DNA of 64,000 nt from Pseudomonas uvaldensis (GCF_021271205.1 NZ_JAIWKS010000007.1:62001-126000); one strand, 5' to 3'. Positions 7,955 to 17,760 are shown, numbered from the stretch's first letter. A program made the numbers and translations. The notes: a model not told the origin generated them from the sequence alone.

Positions 7955-9415
7955 ATGTCGTCATCCATACGTAGGTCCGTTCAGTCAGACACATTGACCC
8001 GCTTGGCTCAAGCCATTGCGGTGGCCGTGTCCGCCACCCTGGCGGGCTGCCAGAGCACGGGCCAGGTGCCGCAGACCGACGCGGCCACGCCGAAGAACAT
8101 GGCTGCCCGCGCCAAGCAGAAGCCTGTATGGCTCAGCGAGAAGCCCAGCCCCCAAGTGCCCCAGGATATCTGGGAGCGCATGCGCCAGGGTTTCCAGCTG
8201 CAGGAAACCGCCGGCGTGAACCCGCGTATCGAGCAGCAACGCCTGTGGTTCGCCAGCAACCCGTCCTTTCTCGAAGGCGCCGGCGAACGCGGCAGCCTGT
8301 ACATGCACTACATCGTCGAGCGCCTCGAAGAGCGCAACATGCCGCTGGAACTGGCGCTGCTGCCGGTCATCGAAAGCGCCTACAACCCCATGGCCTATTC
8401 CCGGGCCAATGCCGTCGGATTGTGGCAGTTCATCCCGTCCACCGGGCGCTACTTCAACCTGCGCCAGACCCGTTTTTACGACGGGCGACGTGATATCACG
8501 GCGTCCACCACGGCCGCCATGGATTACCTGACGCGCCTGCACGACATGTTCAACGGCGACTGGCTGCTGGCACTGGCCGCATACAACGCCGGTGAAGGCA
8601 CCGTCAGCCGCGCCATCGAGCGTAACGAAAAACTGGGCCTGCCCACCGACTACTGGAACCTGCCGCTACCGGCCGAAACCCAGGCCTATGTGCCCAAGTT
8701 GCTGGCGCTGTCCCAGGTGGTGCTGTCTCCCGATGCCTATGGCGTGAACCTCAACCCGATCGCCAACGAGCCCTATTTCCAGGTCGTCGAGATCAACCAG
8801 CGCATGGACCTGTCCAAGGTCGCGGCAGTGGCGAACATCGACGAAGACGAGCTGTTCCAGCTCAACCCCGCCTTCAAGCAACGCACCACCATCGACGGCC
8901 CGCAACACCTGCTGGTACCCACCTCCAAGGCCCAGTTGCTGACGGCCAGCCTGTCGACCATGCGCCCCGAAGAGCTGATCAGCCAACGCTCGCTCAAACC
9001 GGTCTTTGAAACCGCCGGTGACGGCGAGGAAGTCGCAGGCGCCCGGCGCACCTACCGGGTCAAGCGCGGTGACAACCTGGCGCAGATCGCCAAGGCCAAC
9101 AACGTCCAGACCAAGGACCTGCAGCGCTGGAACAAACTCAGTGGCAACAGGCTCAAGGTCGGCCAGACCCTGGTGATGCAGGACGTCAAGGCCACCAAGG
9201 CAACCAAGAACACTGGCAAGCGAATCAACACCGTGGTCGCGGCCAACAGCAAGAACCAGAAGAAGCAGACCCAGTACAAAGTCCAGCAAGGGGACTCGCT
9301 GTACGTGGTGGCCAAGCGCTTCAACGTCGAAATGCAACACCTCAAGCGCTGGAATCCGCGCATGGGCAAGGCCCTCAAGCCCGGGCAAATGCTGACGGTC
9401 TACTCTCCACATTGA
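7955..9415 (+). CDS. mltD: Membrane-bound lytic murein transglycosylase D with two LysM domains
   Basis: 486 residues from ATG at 7955. The lipoprotein signal MSSSIRRSV...VAVSATLAGC contains the lipobox LAGC, supporting this start over a TTG at 7931. The SLT family 1 domain spans roughly residues 110-260: the catalytic glutamate is in PVIESAYNP, followed by AVGLWQFIPSTGRYF and LALAAYNAGEGTVSRA. Two LysM peptidoglycan-binding modules lie at the C-terminus (YRVKRGDNLAQIAKANNV and YKVQQGDSLYVVAKRFNV). It cleaves peptidoglycan to 1,6-anhydromuropeptides at the inner face of the outer membrane. Confidence 0.95.
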   Translation: MSSSIRRSVQSDTLTRLAQAIAVAVSATLAGCQSTGQVPQTDAATPKNMAARAKQKPVWLSEKPSPQVPQDIWERMRQGFQLQETAGVNPRIEQQRLWFASNPSFLEGAGERGSLYMHYIVERLEERNMPLELALLPVIESAYNPMAYSRANAVGLWQFIPSTGRYFNLRQTRFYDGRRDITASTTAAMDYLTRLHDMFNGDWLLALAAYNAGEGTVSRAIERNEKLGLPTDYWNLPLPAETQAYVPKLLALSQVVLSPDAYGVNLNPIANEPYFQVVEINQRMDLSKVAAVANIDEDELFQLNPAFKQRTTIDGPQHLLVPTSKAQLLTASLSTMRPEELISQRSLKPVFETAGDGEEVAGARRTYRVKRGDNLAQIAKANNVQTKDLQRWNKLSGNRLKVGQTLVMQDVKATKATKNTGKRINTVVAANSKNQKKQTQYKVQQGDSLYVVAKRFNVEMQHLKRWNPRMGKALKPGQMLTVYSPH

Positions 9416-9425
9416 CACCGGACTC

Positions 9426-9457
9426 CTGTGGCGAGGGGATAAATCCCCTCGCCACAG
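9426..9457. repeat. Perfect 15-bp inverted repeat (REP-like palindrome)
   Basis: The arms ctgtggcgaggggat (9426-9440) and atcccctcgccacag (9443-9457) are exact reverse complements with a two-base loop, 10 bases after the mltD stop. The gtggcgagggg core resembles a widespread fluorescent-Pseudomonas intergenic palindrome. It has no T tract, so it is more likely a repeat or mRNA-stabilising hairpin than a classical terminator. It forces the start of the next gene to be downstream of it. Confidence 0.8.
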
Positions 9458-9537
9458 CCCCCCGCCTTTTTCCTGCCGATACAAGCTGTTACTGTACGGG
9501 CCATAAAAGCCCAAGCCGCCTGGATCGGATTTCAGAC

Positions 9538-11370
9538 TTGATACATCCCCTCCTCCTGCTCCTGATCAGCCTGGCCTTGAGCTCTTCCGCCAGCGCAGCC
9601 ATCAGCGAAAGCCATGGCTATGCGCAGTTCGGCACGCTCAAGTACCCGGCCAGATTTACCCATTTCGACTGGGTCAACCCGCAAGCGCCCAAGGGCGGTA
9701 CCTTGCGGGTCATGGCATTTGGCACCTTCGATACGCTCAATCCCTACACATTCAAGGGCAGCAGCCCGGTTTCCACGGCGAATTTCCTGCAATACGGCAT
9801 CAACGAGCTGAACGAACCGCTGATGGTCGGCACTGGCCAGTACGCGCCGTCCGGTGATGAACCGACCTCCAGCTACGGCCTGATCGCCCAGTCGGTGGAG
9901 TACAGCGAGGATCGCAGCTGGGTGGTGTTCAACCTGCGACCCGAAGCACGGTTCCACGATGGCGTACCGATCACTGCCTATGACGTAGCGTTTTCCTACC
10001 GGACGTTGCTCAAGGACGGCCACCCGCAATACCGCACCAACCTTCAGGAAGTGCTGCGGGTCGACATCCTCAATCCACTGAAAATCCGCTTTGTGTTCAA
10101 GCGGGCGGGCAATCCGTTGTTCATCCTGCGCCTGGGCGAATTGCCGGTGCTGCCCCAGCATTACTGGAAAGACCGCGACTTCAAGGCCACCAACTTCGAA
10201 CCGCCCCTGGGCAGCGGTCCCTATCGCATCACAAAGGTGCAGCCTGGACGCCAGCTGGTGTTCGAAAGGGTCAAGGATTACTGGGGCAAAGATCTGCCGG
10301 TCAACCGGGGCAAATATAATGTCGACCGAATGGAGGTTGAGTTCTATCGCGACAGCGACGTCGCGTTCGAAGCCTTCAAAGCCGGTGAGTTCGATATCTA
10401 TATCGAGCACCAGGCCAAGAACTGGGCCAATGGCTATGACTTCCCGGCCGTCGACCGCGGCGAGGTGATCAAGGCGCAGATTCCCCACCAGATCCCGACC
10501 CAGACCCAGGGCCTGTTCATGAACACCCGGCGAAGCATCTTCGCCGAGGTCAAAGTACGTGAAGCGCTGGGGCTGATGTTCGATTTCGAGTGGACCAACC
10601 GCACGCTGTTCAGCAGCGCCTACAAGCGCACCCTGAGTTACTACCCCAACAGCGAGTTCTCTGCCAGCGGCCTGCCGGTGGGCCACGAATGGCTGCTGCT
10701 CAAACCCTACCGCGAGCAATTGCCGGCGCGGTTGTTCAGCGAACCCTTCAGCCTGCCCCAGACCGACGGCCGTGGCATCCCGCGGGAAACCCTGCGCAAA
10801 GCCCTGGCACTTCTGAAGGAAGCCGGATGGACGCTCAACGGCCAGCGCCTGGTGAATGCCGACAGCCAACCCCTGCGCTTCGAGATCCTGTTGGTGAACC
10901 CGAACCTGGAACGCATCCTCCAACCTTATGTCGAGAACCTCGCCAGCATCGGCATCCAGGCCCGGTTGCGCACGGTAGATCGTGCCCAATACAAGCAGCG
11001 CCTGGACCAGTTCGATTTCGACATGATCCTGCTGACCCTTAGCCAGACCCTCAGCCCGGGTCTTGAACAATGGCAGTACTTCCACTCCAGCCAGGTCGGG
11101 GTCAAGGGCAGCAAGAACTACGCCGGGATCGCCAATCCCGTGGTCGATCATCTACTGGAAAAGCTCCTGGCCGCCCAGACCCGCGACGAACAGGTGGCCG
11201 CCGGCAAGGCCCTGGACCGCGTGCTGTTGTGGCAGCACTACTGCATTCCCAACTGGTACCTCAATTATCATCGCCTGGCGTACCGCAACCGGTTCGCCTT
11301 CGTCACCACGCCGCCCTATACCCTGGGCCTGAGCGCGTGGTGGTTGAAATCTTCGGAGAAAGATCAATGA
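9538..11370 (+). CDS. nppA1: ABC transporter periplasmic binding protein, YejA/NppA-like (first copy)
   Basis: 610 residues from TTG at 9538, chosen because it starts a good signal peptide (MIHPLLLLLISLALSSSASA) just after the intergenic palindrome; the open frame extends back to 9412 without a better start. The mature part is a family 5 extracellular solute-binding protein: FTHFDWVNPQAPKGGTLR, RPEARFHDGVPITAYDVAFSY and PLGSGPYRITKVQPGRQLVFERV match the YejA subgroup. It is the first gene of a five-gene operon and overlaps the second binding-protein gene by four bases. The operon corresponds to P. aeruginosa NppA1A2BCD, known to import peptidyl-nucleoside antibiotics. Confidence 0.9.
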   Translation: MIHPLLLLLISLALSSSASAAISESHGYAQFGTLKYPARFTHFDWVNPQAPKGGTLRVMAFGTFDTLNPYTFKGSSPVSTANFLQYGINELNEPLMVGTGQYAPSGDEPTSSYGLIAQSVEYSEDRSWVVFNLRPEARFHDGVPITAYDVAFSYRTLLKDGHPQYRTNLQEVLRVDILNPLKIRFVFKRAGNPLFILRLGELPVLPQHYWKDRDFKATNFEPPLGSGPYRITKVQPGRQLVFERVKDYWGKDLPVNRGKYNVDRMEVEFYRDSDVAFEAFKAGEFDIYIEHQAKNWANGYDFPAVDRGEVIKAQIPHQIPTQTQGLFMNTRRSIFAEVKVREALGLMFDFEWTNRTLFSSAYKRTLSYYPNSEFSASGLPVGHEWLLLKPYREQLPARLFSEPFSLPQTDGRGIPRETLRKALALLKEAGWTLNGQRLVNADSQPLRFEILLVNPNLERILQPYVENLASIGIQARLRTVDRAQYKQRLDQFDFDMILLTLSQTLSPGLEQWQYFHSSQVGVKGSKNYAGIANPVVDHLLEKLLAAQTRDEQVAAGKALDRVLLWQHYCIPNWYLNYHRLAYRNRFAFVTTPPYTLGLSAWWLKSSEKDQ

Positions 11371-13220
11371 AGCCTTTTCGTGCCCTGCTCATGCAGGCCG
11401 GTGGCCTGCTGTTCGCCGGGCTGGCCTGCGCCGCCCCGCAGCACGCCGTGACCTTGTACAACGAGCCGCCAAAGTATCCGGCCAATTTCAAGCATTTCGA
11501 CTACGTGAACCCCGATGCGCCCAAGGGCGGTATCTTTCGCCAGGGCGGGTTTGGCGGTTTCGACAGCCTCAATCCATTCATCAGCAAGGGCGTGCCGGCC
11601 GATGACATCAGCCTGATCTACGACACCCTGGCCAAGCAGGGCCTGGACGAACCCATTACCGAATACGGCCTGATCGCCGAGAAAATCGAGAAAGCCCCGG
11701 ACAACGCCTGGGTGCGCTTCTACCTGCGCCCCGAAGCGCGTTTCAACGACGGCCATCCGGTGCGCGCCGAAGACGTGGTCTTCAGCTTCCAGACCCTGAC
11801 CAGGGACGGCGCGCCGTTGTACCGGGGCTATTACAACGACGTTGCCGAAGTCATCGCCGAAGACCCGCTCAAGGTGCTGTTCAAGTTCAAGCACACGAAT
11901 AACCGGGAATTACCGCTGATCCTCGGCCAATTGCCGGTACTGCCCAAGCATTGGTGGGCCAACCGCGATTTCAACAAGGGCAACCTGGAAATCCCGCTGG
12001 GCAGCGGCCCCTACCGTGTCACCGAGGTGAAGGCCGGGCGTTCGATCCGCTATGAGCGGGTGAAGGACTACTGGGGCAAGGACCTGCCGGTCAACCGTGG
12101 CTTCTACAACTTCGACGTGCTGACCACCGACTACTACCGCGACAACACCGTCGCGGTCGAAGCGCTGAAAGCCGGGCAGTTCGATTTCTGGCTGGAAATG
12201 AGCGCCAAGAACTGGGCCAGCGCCTACAACATCCCCGCCGTGACCGAAGGGCGGCTGATCAAGGAACAGATCCCCAATGGCAACCCCACCGGCATGCAGG
12301 GCTTTGTCTTCAACCTGCGCCGCCCGGTGTTCCAGGACGTGCGAGTACGCAAAGCCCTGAGCCTGCTGCTGGACTTCGAGTGGACCAACAAGCAATTGTT
12401 CAGCGGCGCCTATACCCGCACACGCAGCTATTTCGAGAATTCGGAGATGGCCGCCACCGGCCTGCCCGGCGAAGACGAACTGAAGATCCTCGAGCCCCTT
12501 CGCGGCAAGATTCCCGAGCAAGTCTTTACCGAAGCCTTCCAGCCATCGATATGCGATGGCAGCGGCATGATCCGCGACCAGCAGCGCAAGGCGTACCAAC
12601 TGCTGCAGGAAGCCGGCTGGCGCATCGTCGACGACAAGATGGTCGATGCCCAGGGCAAACCGGTGGTGCTTGAATTCCTGCTGGCCCAGACCGAATTCGA
12701 GCGGGTGCTGTTGCCGTTCAAGCGCAACCTCAGCGACCTGGGTATCGAACTGGTGATCCGCCGGGTGGACGTGTCCCAGTACATCAACCGCGTGCGCTCG
12801 CGGGATTTCGATCTGGTGGTGGGCAGCTTCCCGCAGTCCAGCTCGCCGGGTAACGAACAGCGCGAGTTCTGGATGTCGGCGGCCGCCGACAGGCCCGGCA
12901 GCCGCAACACCATGGGCCTGAAGGATCCTGCCGTGGACCAGTTGGTGGAGCAACTGATCAACGCCGACTCTCGCAAGAGCCTGGTGGCCCATGCCCGTGC
13001 GCTGGACCGCGTGCTGCAATGGGGCTACTACGTGATCCCCAACTGGCACATCAAGACCTGGCGCGTGGCCTACTGGAACCATATCGGCCACCCCAACGTC
13101 ACGCCGACCTATGACATCGGCACCACCACCTGGTGGGTCAAGCCGGACACCAAGCCTGCCGAAGAAGTGGAACAGGTCATCGAAAAACAGAACAACGCTG
13201 CCCCGGCGAGCGTGGAGTAA
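11367..13220 (+). CDS. nppA2: ABC transporter periplasmic binding protein, YejA/NppA-like (second copy)
   Basis: 617 residues from ATG at 11367, overlapping the preceding stop in an ATGA. MKPFRALLMQAGGLLFAGLACA is a signal peptide. It is a close paralogue of the preceding gene: FKHFDYVNPDAPKGGIFR, LRPEARFNDGHPVRAEDVVFSF, PLGSGPYRVTEVKAGRSIRYERVKDYWGKDLPVNRG and SAKNWASAYNIPAV line up throughout. Two binding proteins for one permease suggest a widened ligand range. Ligands are probably oligopeptides, including microcin C-like or uridyl-peptide compounds by analogy with Yej/Npp. Confidence 0.93.
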   Translation: MKPFRALLMQAGGLLFAGLACAAPQHAVTLYNEPPKYPANFKHFDYVNPDAPKGGIFRQGGFGGFDSLNPFISKGVPADDISLIYDTLAKQGLDEPITEYGLIAEKIEKAPDNAWVRFYLRPEARFNDGHPVRAEDVVFSFQTLTRDGAPLYRGYYNDVAEVIAEDPLKVLFKFKHTNNRELPLILGQLPVLPKHWWANRDFNKGNLEIPLGSGPYRVTEVKAGRSIRYERVKDYWGKDLPVNRGFYNFDVLTTDYYRDNTVAVEALKAGQFDFWLEMSAKNWASAYNIPAVTEGRLIKEQIPNGNPTGMQGFVFNLRRPVFQDVRVRKALSLLLDFEWTNKQLFSGAYTRTRSYFENSEMAATGLPGEDELKILEPLRGKIPEQVFTEAFQPSICDGSGMIRDQQRKAYQLLQEAGWRIVDDKMVDAQGKPVVLEFLLAQTEFERVLLPFKRNLSDLGIELVIRRVDVSQYINRVRSRDFDLVVGSFPQSSSPGNEQREFWMSAAADRPGSRNTMGLKDPAVDQLVEQLINADSRKSLVAHARALDRVLQWGYYVIPNWHIKTWRVAYWNHIGHPNVTPTYDIGTTTWWVKPDTKPAEEVEQVIEKQNNAAPASVE

Positions 13221-13224
13221 CCCG

Positions 13225-14298
13225 ATGCTGGCTTATATCTTGAGGCGGCTGCTACTGATTGTCCCGACGCTGTTCGGCATCCTGCTGATCAACTTCGTCA
13301 TCATCCAGGCCGCGCCCGGCGGGCCGGTGGAACAGATGATCGCCAAGCTCGAAGGATTCGAAGGCGCCACCAGCCGCATCGCCGGCGGCGGCGCGGAAGT
13401 GTCGGTGGCCGGTTCCGCCTATCGCGGCGCCCAGGGCCTGGACCCGGCACTGGTCAAGGAAATCGAGCGCATGTACGGCTTCGACAAGTCGGCGCCGGAA
13501 CGCCTGTGGATCATGATCAAGAACTACGCCCACCTGGATTTCGGTGACAGCTTCTTCCGCGACGCCAAGGTCATTGACCTGATCAAGGAGAAGATGCCGG
13601 TGTCCATTTCCCTCGGGCTATGGAGCACACTGATCATGTACCTGGTGTCTATTCCCCTGGGGATCGCCAAGGCCACGCGCCACGGCAGTCACTTCGACGT
13701 ATGGACCAGTTCGGCGATCATCATCGGTTATGCAATCCCCTCGTTTCTGTTTGCCATCCTGCTGATCGTGGTGTTCGCCGGCGGCAGTTATTTCGACTGG
13801 TTCCCGTTGCGGGGGCTGACTTCCAACAACTTCGACGAACTGACCCTGGGCGGCAAGATCCTCGACTATTTCTGGCATCTGGCGTTACCGGTGACGGCGC
13901 TGGTGATCGGTAACTTCGCCACCATGACCCTGCTGACCAAAAACAGCTTTCTTGACGAAATCAACAAACAATACGTCGTCACTGCTAAAGCCAAGGGCCT
14001 GACCCGCAATCGCGTGCTTTACGGCCACGTATTCCGTAACGCGATGCTGTTGGTGATTGCCGGCTTCCCTTCGGCGTTCATCGGCATTTTCTTCACCGGC
14101 TCCTTGCTGGTGGAAGTGATCTTTTCCCTCGATGGCCTTGGACTGATGAGCTTCGAGGCGGCCATCAATCGCGATTACCCGGTGGTGTTCGGCACCTTGT
14201 TCATCTTCACCCTGCTGGGTTTGGTGGTGAAACTGATCGGTGACCTGACCTACACCTTCGTCGATCCGCGCATCGACTTCGAAAGCCGGGAGCATTGA
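13225..14298 (+). CDS. nppB: ABC transporter permease, YejB/NppB type
   Basis: 357 residues from ATG at 13225, four bases after the preceding stop. MLAYILRRLLLIVPTLFGILLINFVIIQAAPGGPVEQ is the typical first helix of DppB/OppB-type permeases. It continues through several membrane helices to the EAA loop (VVTAKAKGLTRNRVLYGHVFRNAM, about residues 250-273), which docks on the ATPase. The long insert after helix 1 (residues about 40-80) is characteristic of the YejB subgroup. It forms the inner-membrane channel with NppC. Confidence 0.94.
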   Translation: MLAYILRRLLLIVPTLFGILLINFVIIQAAPGGPVEQMIAKLEGFEGATSRIAGGGAEVSVAGSAYRGAQGLDPALVKEIERMYGFDKSAPERLWIMIKNYAHLDFGDSFFRDAKVIDLIKEKMPVSISLGLWSTLIMYLVSIPLGIAKATRHGSHFDVWTSSAIIIGYAIPSFLFAILLIVVFAGGSYFDWFPLRGLTSNNFDELTLGGKILDYFWHLALPVTALVIGNFATMTLLTKNSFLDEINKQYVVTAKAKGLTRNRVLYGHVFRNAMLLVIAGFPSAFIGIFFTGSLLVEVIFSLDGLGLMSFEAAINRDYPVVFGTLFIFTLLGLVVKLIGDLTYTFVDPRIDFESREH

Positions 14299-14299
14299 G

Positions 14300-15319
14300 A
14301 TGAACCTGTCCCCCCTCAATCGCCGTCGCTTCGAGTTGTTCAAGGCCAACAAGCGCGGCTGGTGGTCGCTGTGGCTGTTCCTGATCCTGTTCGTACTGAG
14401 CCTGGGCGCCGAATTGATCGCCAATGACAAGCCGCTGGTGGTGCATTACGACGGCGGCTGGTATTTCCCGGCCCTCAAGCGCTACCCGGAAACTACTTTC
14501 GGCGGCGAGTTCCCGCTGGAAGCCAACTACAAGAGCCCGTACATCCGTGAACTGCTGGCGACCAAGAATGCCTGGGTGGTATGGGCGCCGATTCCTTTCA
14601 GCTATCAGAGCATCAACTACGACTTGAAGGTGCCGGCTCCTGCGCCGCCCTCCTCGGTAAACTGGCTGGGCACCGACGACCAGGGCCGCGATGTCTTGGC
14701 GCGGGTCATCTATGGGTTCCGCATCTCGGTGCTGTTCGCCCTGACCCTGACCCTGCTCAGTTCCATCGTCGGCGTGATCGCCGGGGCCCTGCAAGGGTTC
14801 TACGGTGGTTGGGTCGACCTGGCGGGCCAGCGGTTCCTGGAGATCTGGTCGGGGCTGCCGGTGCTTTATCTGCTGATCATCCTGGCCAGCTTTGTCCAGC
14901 CCAATTTCTGGTGGTTGCTGGGGATCATGCTGCTGTTTTCCTGGATGAGCCTGGTGGACGTGGTGCGCGCCGAGTTCCTGCGTGGGCGCAACCTGGAATA
15001 CGTGCGCGCCGCCCGAGCCTTGGGCATGCAGAACGGCGCGATTATGTTCCGCCACATCCTGCCCAACGCCATGGTCTCGACCATGACCTTCATGCCGTTC
15101 ATTCTCACGGGCGCCATCGGCACCCTCACCGCCCTGGATTTCCTCGGCTTCGGCCTGCCGGCCGGCGCACCGTCCCTGGGCGAACTGGTGGCCCAGGGCA
15201 AATCCAACCTCCAGGCGCCCTGGCTGGGCATCAGCGCGTTCGCCGTGCTGGCGATCATGCTGAGCCTGCTGGTGTTCATCGGCGAGTCCGCTCGCGATGC
15301 CTTCGATCCGAGGAAGTGA
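14300..15319 (+). CDS. nppC: ABC transporter permease, YejE/NppC type
   Basis: 339 residues starting one base after nppB. MNLSPLNRRRFELFKANKRGWWSLWLF precedes the first helix. A long periplasmic segment with the WLGTDDQGRDVLARVIYGFRIS motif follows, then the transmembrane core and the EAA loop YVRAARALGMQNGAIMFRHILPNAM (about residues 234-258). This is a DppC/YejE-type permease that partners NppB. Confidence 0.94.
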   Translation: MNLSPLNRRRFELFKANKRGWWSLWLFLILFVLSLGAELIANDKPLVVHYDGGWYFPALKRYPETTFGGEFPLEANYKSPYIRELLATKNAWVVWAPIPFSYQSINYDLKVPAPAPPSSVNWLGTDDQGRDVLARVIYGFRISVLFALTLTLLSSIVGVIAGALQGFYGGWVDLAGQRFLEIWSGLPVLYLLIILASFVQPNFWWLLGIMLLFSWMSLVDVVRAEFLRGRNLEYVRAARALGMQNGAIMFRHILPNAMVSTMTFMPFILTGAIGTLTALDFLGFGLPAGAPSLGELVAQGKSNLQAPWLGISAFAVLAIMLSLLVFIGESARDAFDPRK

Positions 15320-15320
15320 C

Positions 15321-16931
15321 ATGAACCAGGACAATCTGATCGAAGTACGCGACCTGTCGGTGGAGTTCATCGCGGGTCAACGCAACCAGCGGGTGGTCGA
15401 GGGCGTCAGTTTCGACATCAAGCGTGGCGAGACCCTGGCCCTGGTGGGCGAAAGCGGCTCGGGCAAGTCGGTGACCGCCCACTCGATTCTGCGGCTGCTG
15501 CCCTACCCGCTGGCTCACCATCCCACCGGTGTCATCCAATATGCCGGCCAGGACCTGCTGAGCCTGAAGGAAAAGACCATCCGCCACATCCGCGGGAACC
15601 GGATCGCGATGATTTTCCAGGAGCCGATGACATCCCTCAATCCGCTGCACTCCATCGGCAAGCAGATCAACGAAGTGCTTGGCATCCACAAGGGCCTGGT
15701 CGGCAAGGTCGCGACCCGCCGGACCCTGGAGTTGCTGGAGCTGGTGGGCATCCCCGAGCCCCACAAGCGTCTCAAGGCCCTGCCCCATGAACTGTCCGGC
15801 GGCCAGCGCCAACGTGTGATGATCGCCATGGCCCTGGCCAACGAGCCGGAACTGTTGATCGCCGACGAACCGACCACCGCCCTGGACGTCACTGTCCAGC
15901 TGAAAATTCTCGATCTGCTCAAGCAATTGCAGGCCCGATTGGGCATGTCGCTGCTGCTCATCAGCCACGATTTGAACCTGGTGCGAAGAATTGCGCATCG
16001 TGTATGTGTCATGCAGCGCGGTTGCATCGTCGAACAGGCATCGTGCGAGCAATTGTTCCGCGCGCCACAGCACCCGTACACCCGGGAACTGTTGGCCGCC
16101 GAGCCCAGCGGCAGCCCGGCAGCCAACGTTGTCGGCCCGCCGCTGCTGGAGGTCGAGGACCTGAAAGTCTGGTTCCCGGTCAAGAAAGGCCTGTTCAAGC
16201 GCACCGTGGATTACATCAAGGCAGTGGACGGGATCCGCTTCAGCCTGCCCCAGGGCCAGACCCTGGGCATCGTGGGCGAAAGCGGTTCCGGCAAATCTAC
16301 CCTGGGGCTGGCGATTCTGCGGTTGATCGGCAGCCAGGGCGGGATCCGGTTCGAAGGCAAGCAGCTCGACAGCTTGTCCCAGCAACAGGTCCGGCCACTG
16401 CGACGGGAGATGCAGGTGGTGTTCCAGGACCCGTTCGGCAGCCTGAGCCCCCGGATGTGTGTGGGCCAGATCGTCGGCGAAGGCCTGCGGATCCACAAGA
16501 TGGGTACCGAAGCGGAACAGGAACAGGCGATAATCGCGGCACTGAAGGAGGTAGGCCTGGACCCGGAAACCCGGAACCGCTACCCCCATGAATTTTCCGG
16601 AGGGCAACGGCAGCGTATCGCCATTGCCCGGGCCCTGGTGCTCAAGCCGGCGTTGATTCTGCTGGACGAACCGACGTCGGCCCTGGACCGTACCGTGCAA
16701 CGCCAGGTGGTGGAGCTGTTGCGGTCGCTGCAAAGCAAGTACAACCTGACGTATCTGTTTATCAGCCATGACCTGGCTGTCGTCAAAGCGCTGAGCCACC
16801 AATTGATGGTGGTCAAGCATGGCCAAGTGGTCGAACAAGGTGATGCCCGCAGCATATTCGCCGCGCCGCAACACCCCTATACACAGCAGTTGCTGGAGGC
16901 CGCCTTCCTGGCCCCAACAGCTGCCGAATAA
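15321..16931 (+). CDS. nppD: ABC transporter ATP-binding protein with two fused nucleotide-binding domains, YejF/NppD type
   Basis: 536 residues from ATG at 15321, one base after nppC. Both halves are complete ATPases. The first has Walker A GESGSGKS (about 40-47), signature LSGGQRQR and Walker B LLIADEPT. The second has Walker A GESGSGKS (about 316-323), signature FSGGQRQR and Walker B LILLDEPT. The C-terminal oligopeptide/dipeptide tail PQHPYTQQLLEAAF is present, as is its internal copy PQHPYTRELLAAE. It energises peptide import through NppB and NppC. Confidence 0.95.
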   Translation: MNQDNLIEVRDLSVEFIAGQRNQRVVEGVSFDIKRGETLALVGESGSGKSVTAHSILRLLPYPLAHHPTGVIQYAGQDLLSLKEKTIRHIRGNRIAMIFQEPMTSLNPLHSIGKQINEVLGIHKGLVGKVATRRTLELLELVGIPEPHKRLKALPHELSGGQRQRVMIAMALANEPELLIADEPTTALDVTVQLKILDLLKQLQARLGMSLLLISHDLNLVRRIAHRVCVMQRGCIVEQASCEQLFRAPQHPYTRELLAAEPSGSPAANVVGPPLLEVEDLKVWFPVKKGLFKRTVDYIKAVDGIRFSLPQGQTLGIVGESGSGKSTLGLAILRLIGSQGGIRFEGKQLDSLSQQQVRPLRREMQVVFQDPFGSLSPRMCVGQIVGEGLRIHKMGTEAEQEQAIIAALKEVGLDPETRNRYPHEFSGGQRQRIAIARALVLKPALILLDEPTSALDRTVQRQVVELLRSLQSKYNLTYLFISHDLAVVKALSHQLMVVKHGQVVEQGDARSIFAAPQHPYTQQLLEAAFLAPTAAE

Positions 16932-16950
16932 CCTGAAAGAGGAGCAACAC

Positions 16951-17745
16951 ATGGGTTTTCTCGCCGGTAAGCGCGTACTGATCGTCGGTGTCGCCAGCAA
17001 GCTGTCCATCGCATCCGGCATCGCTGCCGCCATGCATCGCGAGGGCGCTGAGCTTGCCTTCACTTATCAGAACGACAAACTCAAAGGTCGTGTCGAAGAG
17101 TTCGCGCAAGGCTGGGGTTCGAGCCCTGAACTGTGCTTCCCCTGCGACGTGGCCAGCGATGAAGAAATCGCCAAGGTCTTCGAAGAACTGAGCAAAAAGT
17201 GGGACGGCCTGGACTGCATCGTGCACTCCGTGGGCTTCGCCCCGGGCGACCAACTGGACGGCGACTTCACCGAAGCCACCACCCGCGAAGGTTTCCGCAT
17301 CGCCCACGACATCAGCGCCTACAGCTTCGTGGCCCTCGCCAAGGCCGGCCGCGAAATGATGAAGGGCCGCAACGGCAGCCTGCTGACCCTGTCGTACCTG
17401 GGTGCCGAGCGCACCATGCCGAACTACAACGTCATGGGCATGGCCAAGGCTTCCCTGGAAGCCGGCGTACGTTACCTCGCCGGCTCCCTGGGCCCGGAAG
17501 GCACCCGCGTCAACGCCGTATCGGCTGGTCCGATCCGCACCCTCGCCGCCTCCGGCATCAAGAACTTCCGCAAGATGCTGGCCGCCAACGAAGCGCAGAC
17601 CCCACTGCGTCGCAACGTCACCATCGAAGAAGTCGGCAATGCCGGCGCCTTCCTCTGCTCGGACCTGGCGTCGGGCATCAGCGGCGAAATCATGTACGTG
17701 GACGGCGGCTTCAACACCACCGCCATGGGCAACATCGAAGAGTAA
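16951..17745 (+). CDS. fabI: Enoyl-[acyl-carrier-protein] reductase (NADH), FabI type
   Basis: 264 residues, the normal FabI length, with GAGGAG nine bases before the start. An SDR-type Rossmann fold carries the FabI catalytic residues Y149, Y159 and K166 (SYLGAER, NYNVMGMAKAS) in the Y-x6-K spacing that separates FabI from ordinary SDRs. The C-terminus is DGGFNTTAMGNIEE. It reduces trans-2-enoyl-ACP in the last step of fatty-acid elongation and is the triclosan target. It follows the npp operon after 19 bases and ends at a strong terminator. A fragment of a second fabI 3' end lies at 19228-19291, beyond the bacteriocin genes. Confidence 0.97.
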   Translation: MGFLAGKRVLIVGVASKLSIASGIAAAMHREGAELAFTYQNDKLKGRVEEFAQGWGSSPELCFPCDVASDEEIAKVFEELSKKWDGLDCIVHSVGFAPGDQLDGDFTEATTREGFRIAHDISAYSFVALAKAGREMMKGRNGSLLTLSYLGAERTMPNYNVMGMAKASLEAGVRYLAGSLGPEGTRVNAVSAGPIRTLAASGIKNFRKMLAANEAQTPLRRNVTIEEVGNAGAFLCSDLASGISGEIMYVDGGFNTTAMGNIEE

Positions 17746-17760
17746 TCTTCGGCGGGCACG

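Noticed and set aside
15276..17063. 595-codon minus-strand open frame over nppD
   Set aside because: Antisense to the double-ATPase gene, whose Walker motifs are unmistakable; no ribosome-binding site or homology pattern.
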